Part shown: positions 59,926 to 64,000 of the stretch, piece after piece
Numbering within the stretch: the stretch's first letter is position 1
Layout: every line of letters begins with the position of its first letter
Assembly (NCBI GenBank): GCA_943737045.1
Contig: CALSFV010000275.1
Span: 1 to 64,000, forward strand
Source of the DNA: Parapristionchus giblindavisi
Lineage: Eukaryota; Nematoda; Chromadorea; Rhabditida; Diplogasteridae
Direction of reading: 5' to 3'
Length of the DNA: 64,000 bases
The notes under the pieces: model-generated
Database searches by the model: none
Told to the model about the DNA's origin: nothing
The model's input: the letters and a program-made list of their open reading frames with translations, nothing else
Translations under genes and position numbers: made by a program

Positions 59926-60386
59926 TCTCTCCCTCTCCCTCTAGAATCTCTCCCTCTCCCTCTAGAATCTCTCCCTCTCCCTCTAGAATCTCTCCCTCTC
60001 CCTCTAGAATCTCTCCCTCTCCCTCTAGAATCTCTCCCTCTCCCTCTAGAATCTCCCACTCTCCCTCTAGAATCTCTCCCTCTCCCTCTAGAATCTCTCC
60101 CTCTCCCTCTAGAATCTCTCCCTCTCCCTCTAGAATCTCTCCCTCTCCCTCTAGAATCTCTCCCTCTCCCTCTAGAATCTCTCCCTCTCCCTCTAGAATC
60201 TCTCCCTCTCCCTCTAGAATCTCTCCCTCTCCCTCTAGAATCTCCCACTCTCCCTCTAGAATCTCTCCCTCTCCCTCTAGAATCTCTCCCTCTCCCTCTA
60301 GAATCTCTCCCTCTCCCTCTAGAATCTCTCCCTCTCCCTCTAGAATCTCTCCCTCTCCCTCTAGAATCTCCCACTCTCCCTCTTCA
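59926..60386. repeat. 21-bp tandem repeat, about 21 copies
   Basis: The unit is CTCTCCCTCTCCCTCTAGAAT. Three units carry CCCACT instead of TCTCCC, at even spacing. Because 21 is divisible by 3, several frames give long repeat polypeptides with no gene context. Confidence 0.97.
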
Positions 60387-60750
60387 TTTCTTCCTCTCCC
60401 TCAAGGTGCGAAATCCCCCATTGTCTTTTCACCTCGTCTTCACCACAGATCTGTTTATCTCTCGTTTAGTTTCTGTTCTTGAAGTCCTTTTTTATGATTC
60501 CTCATTTTCTTCTACATTGCGTTCGGTTTATTTTATTTATCGTACACCACAAGGGTGTTTCAATAAGTACAAAGTGTTCGAGTGCAAGAAAAATATGTGA
60601 AAGATCAAAAATTATTGGGTTTAATTTCGTCTTTGCTCGTTTGTTTTTTTCTTTCTAAGTGAGTTTTCTATGTGAGTATTATTGGCCGAAATGGGTTCAT
60701 TACAGAGATATATCACCAAATATCCCGGGTTTCTCGTGGTCCGCGGCTGA

Positions 60751-61754
60751 CAAGGAGTCTCTTATGTCTTAAGGTGGCGAAAACTGACGATTTATAGCTT
60801 ATCTGAAAGCCCTTTCTCTGCAGAATAAGAATGTATGTTTAAAAAATTCGGAAGAGCTCTGTACATGGATATAAAAAAATCCAAAGTTTGAGCAATTTCT
60901 GCCTTGAAATTCCTGTGTAATGGCAGTTGAATTGCGGTACAATGATGGGCTACTTCTCCGCGCTCTTTCTCCGAGCTAGTGGTGGCGCAGTGGTAAAGAT
61001 GTCGCTTACAATTTTTGCGCTGCGGGTTCGATCCCCACTGATGCGACTTGTTTTGCATGATTTTTACACTTGTCTTTTTACGTTCTTTTTTTAAATCATA
61101 CATAACACAGAAAAAAATTTTGTACAGTGTTGAAAATATCTTATTCCTATCATGTCTTCCGAAGAGTCGTTACGAATTGTCGACGAGTACAGGAAATAGC
61201 ATAAAGAATAGAAAAAAAGGAGGAAAAAAGAAGACGAGTAGATCAGATTATAGAATTATTGATTGACTTATTTTTTTGTTATTCAAATCTTTGAGTGTTG
61301 TTCTTTGTTTCATCGATAGTTTTCTGAAATACGTTGAATCTTTCAATCAGCACTGACAAACTTTTAGACAGATTGGACTCATGGATATCAGTATGCACAT
61401 TGGGAAATTTTAAAAAAAAGAACGTAAAAAGACAAGCGTAAAAATCATGCAAAACAAGTCGCATCAGTGGGGATCGAACCCGCAGCGCAAAAATTGTAAG
61501 CGACATCTTTACCACTGCGCCACCACTAGCTCGAAGAGAGGGCGCGGAGAAGTAGCCCATCATTGTACCGCAATTCAACTGCCATTACACAGGAATTTCA
61601 AGGCAGAAATTGCTCAAACTTTGGATTTTTTTATATCCATGTACAGAGCTCTTCCGAATTTTTTAAACATACATTCTTATTCTGCAGAGAAAGGGCTTTC
61701 AGATAAGCTATAAATCGTCAGTTTTCGCCACCTTAAGACATAAGAGACTCCTTG
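60751..61754. mobile_element. Large foldback with tRNA-like modules in both arms
   Basis: The left arm 60751-61092 and right arm 61409-61754 are near-perfect inverted copies around a 316-bp spacer. Each arm carries A-box-like TGGCGCAGTGGTAAAG (60983-60998; reverse at 61507-61522) and B-box-like GGTTCGATCCC (61025-61035; reverse at 61470-61480). The stems do not make a tRNA. No transposase frame is visible. Confidence 0.8.
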
Positions 61755-61975
61755 TGAATTTTCGAGGGAAATCCGGAAAATTTCTTTCCCGGAAAATTTC
61801 CCGGGCTTAATTTCCCGCTGATCACCGTACACAATAACAGTGCAGCACTGCAAAATATCAGTGTATGCATGACATGCTACTTCAGAATACCGCAACGTTG
61901 ATACGGGGTCGAAAAATAAAATAAACACGAAGTAATGGACTTTAAGACAACGGCTCAGTGAGATTTCAGGTAGTG

Positions 61976-63389
61976 CCGGACATCGACCTCACCGATTTGG
62001 CTCAAAATTTTTTTGTGGATACCCCCATGAGCCCCCATCACCAAATGGGTATTCATTAGGGCTGGATCCTTGAAACACAGAAGTGGCGGGTTCTCGAAAT
62101 TTGAAAACTCGATTTTCACCAAAAATTAGTGAAGCGACCTGGGTCCAATATTAGTGTCGATTAATTATAAGTATAAATAGACAACAAAAACAAGATATAT
62201 GACGGTCCGGAGATCCGATCGCAAACTGATTTTTTTACCTTCTCAAAACATTCTAAAATTAATTAAAATTTTAAAACAAAAAACGGCAGCCCAATTTTTG
62301 CCTCATTTTATAGAGCATAAAATTCCGCGTCGAATGAAGCAAAAAAATCAAAAATCGATCGACCCGTGTTTTGAGATAAATGAACCTGAAGACGACCAGA
62401 AAATATTTTTGTTTTCAAACCACGTCATGTTTGTACTCATATTGAAGAGCTCGTCGAGTAGAACAACTTTCATGTTGAACGTTTTGTCTGAAACTCATGT
62501 ACAAGAGAAATACATAAATTTAGATTTATTGAATCCAAATCTTTTGTATCGCTTGTATCTCGAGAACAAACGACTTTCATAGAATACGACCAACATAACA
62601 AATGATGTACTCGACGAGTTCTTTAAAATGAGTATAAACATGGCAAGTTTTCCACAACTTTTTTTTCATGACCACTTTAGAGGCCATGTTTTTCAGAGTA
62701 GGGGCCATCAATTTTTTATTCGTTAAACAACAAATTAAGTATGGATTTTTGAGCTCTACAATATGGCGTTATCACTTTGTGCACAAAAAATATTTTACTT
62801 TCGATTTACTCTAAATTGACTGAAAAACTGTGAGAATAAATCAAACTCATGTATTTCTCTTGTACATGAGTTTCAAACAAAACGTTCAACATGAAAGTTG
62901 TTCTACTCGACGAGCTCTTCAATATGAGTACAAACATGACGGGGTTTGAAAACAAAAATATTTTCGGGTCGTCTTCAGGTTCATTTATCTCAAAACACGG
63001 GTCGATCGATTTTTGATTTTTTTGCCTCATTCGACGCGGAATTTTTTGCTTTATAAAATGAAGCAAAAATTGGGCTGCCGTTTTTTGTTTTAAAATTTTA
63101 ATTAATTTTAGAATGTTTTGAGAAGGTAAAAAAAATCAGTTTGCGATCGGATCTCCGGACCGTCATATATCTAGTTTTTGTTCTCTATTTATACTTATAA
63201 TTAATCGACACTAATATTGGACCCAGGTCGCTTCACTAATTTTTGGTGAAAATCGAGTTTTCAAATTTCGAGAACCCGCCACTTCTGTGTTTCAAGGATC
63301 CAGCCCTAATGAATACCCATTTGGTGATGGGGGCTCATGGGGGTATCCACAAAAAAATTTTGAGCCAAATCGGTGAGGTCGATGTCCGG
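61976..63389. mobile_element. Large foldback (about 555-bp arms, 303-bp spacer)
   Basis: The left arm 61976-62530 and right arm 62834-63389 match over most of their length. Both arms stay open in one frame (PCFEINEPEDD, SSSRTTFMLNVL). The spacer holds a third, diverged copy of one arm motif (TACTCGACGAGTTCTTTAAA near 62611). Confidence 0.82.
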
Positions 63390-63394
63390 GGTCA

Positions 63395-63790
63395 GTGGCT
63401 CTACCCTCGAATCTTACTGAGCCGGTGTCTTAAAGGTAAAGTACGGATTTGTGAAATCGAAGACGCGCATATGAAGATCAACGTCGGTATTCTGGGACTG
63501 TCGGAAGTAAGAAGAGCTTTTCCCCATGCACATCAGAGTCCTACTTTTGATAAATGTGTGGTAAATCGTAAATGGACTTTTTTACTAGGCTTTTGTACTA
63601 TTTATGAATTGTGTTTGGATTGGTCCGGTGTTCTCGAAGTATTACCTACATTCGTTGATAGATATGATCATATGACTCAATCCGTATTGGTTCCCTCTAT
63701 GAATGAGGAAATAGAATGGCCCTTCCCTTTAAAGGAGACGATTAGACTCATCAACTATCTATTCAAACAACCATGCCATTGGGGAAGATC
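63395..63790 (+). other. Open frame with family L segment
   Basis: The frame includes CEIEDAHMKINVGILGLSEV (as on the minus strand near 18.2 kb) and continues LDWSGVLEVLPTFVDRYDHM and on to a GA tract. I recognise no complete domain. It could be a retrotransposon relic. Confidence 0.3.
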
Positions 63791-63910
63791 AAGAGGGAGA
63801 GGGAGAGGGAGGGAGAGGGAGAGGGAGAGGGAGAAGGAGAAGGAGAGGGAGAGGGAGGGAGAGGGAGAGGGAGAGGGAGAAGGAGAGGGAGGCAAAAGGG
63901 AGAGGTAGAA
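63787..63910. repeat. GGGAGA-rich tract
   Basis: GAGAGG and GAAGGA units near the window end. Confidence 0.95.
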
Positions 63911-64000
63911 GCGAATTGCATAAATTATTCATGTAACATCATACCAATAGAAAGAGACAAAGAGAAAGCTTCTCAATTTGTTCTAATGATTCCTTTCTTG

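Noticed and set aside
59814..60600. Three overlapping repeat-protein frames (186, 197 and 234 codons)
   Set aside because: They come from a 21-bp tandem repeat divisible by three; heptapeptide repeats appear in every frame and no gene context exists.
60975..61045. Functional tRNA gene in the foldback arm
   Set aside because: T-arm is nearly complete, but the D, anticodon and acceptor stems do not form.
62199..62582. 127-codon frame as a stand-alone gene
   Set aside because: It is inside a foldback arm and repeated in the other arm; kept as a finding, not as a gene.

Overview
The window looks like nuclear DNA of a nematode, probably outside Caenorhabditis; a diplogastrid is my guess, not a demonstrated placement. 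The reasons are a nematode-type supplementary nuclear hormone receptor, small exons, and introns that range from tens of bases to several kilobases and end in short, variable acceptors (TTTCAG, TTGCAG, TTATAG, TTTAG). There is no sign of bacterial, viral or organellar coding. Most bases are not coding. They are short palindromic or terminal-inverted-repeat elements, CT/GA-rich low-complexity tracts, trinucleotide arrays and small tandem repeats.

Region 1 (1-22.3 kb) holds the 3' part of one plus-strand gene. I trace 18 exons (about 654 codons). They encode a low-complexity Thr/Pro-, Lys- and Glu-rich protein that ends in a compact four-cysteine module and a TGA stop at 22259-22261. Its start lies left of the window. 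Introns of about 6.7 kb and 4.7 kb are packed with nested miniature elements.

Region 2 (22.3-33.9 kb) has no gene that I can support. It holds a 1.4 kb foldback element inserted in a smaller element, long CT/GA tracts and several tandem duplications. Region 3 (33.88-45.88 kb) is a complete 11-exon, 452-residue nuclear hormone receptor. Its two zinc fingers and its ligand-binding-domain core are both readable. Region 4 (46.7-48.4 kb) has minus-strand exons of a lysine-rich hypothetical protein, whose 3' end converges on the receptor gene. Region 5 (48.4-64 kb) has no convincing gene. It contains a tandem duplication, more miniature elements, GA/CT tracts and two very large foldbacks side by side (60.75-61.75 and 61.98-63.39 kb).

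The repeat families can be separated by their ends and target duplications: family A and B (TTAA), C (4-bp duplication of varying sequence), D (TTA), E, F and M (TA), a set of unrelated palindromes that share TA-CACTGAG/CACACAGAG-type ends, and Q (9 bp). Nested copies give a relative insertion order. The observations most worth following are tRNA-like A/B-box modules inside inverted-repeat-bounded elements, and a GATCAAA heptamer that abuts or fills introns, including an apparent 27-nt intron. Family letters used here are my own labels. No database search was possible, so family and superfamily names are inference.
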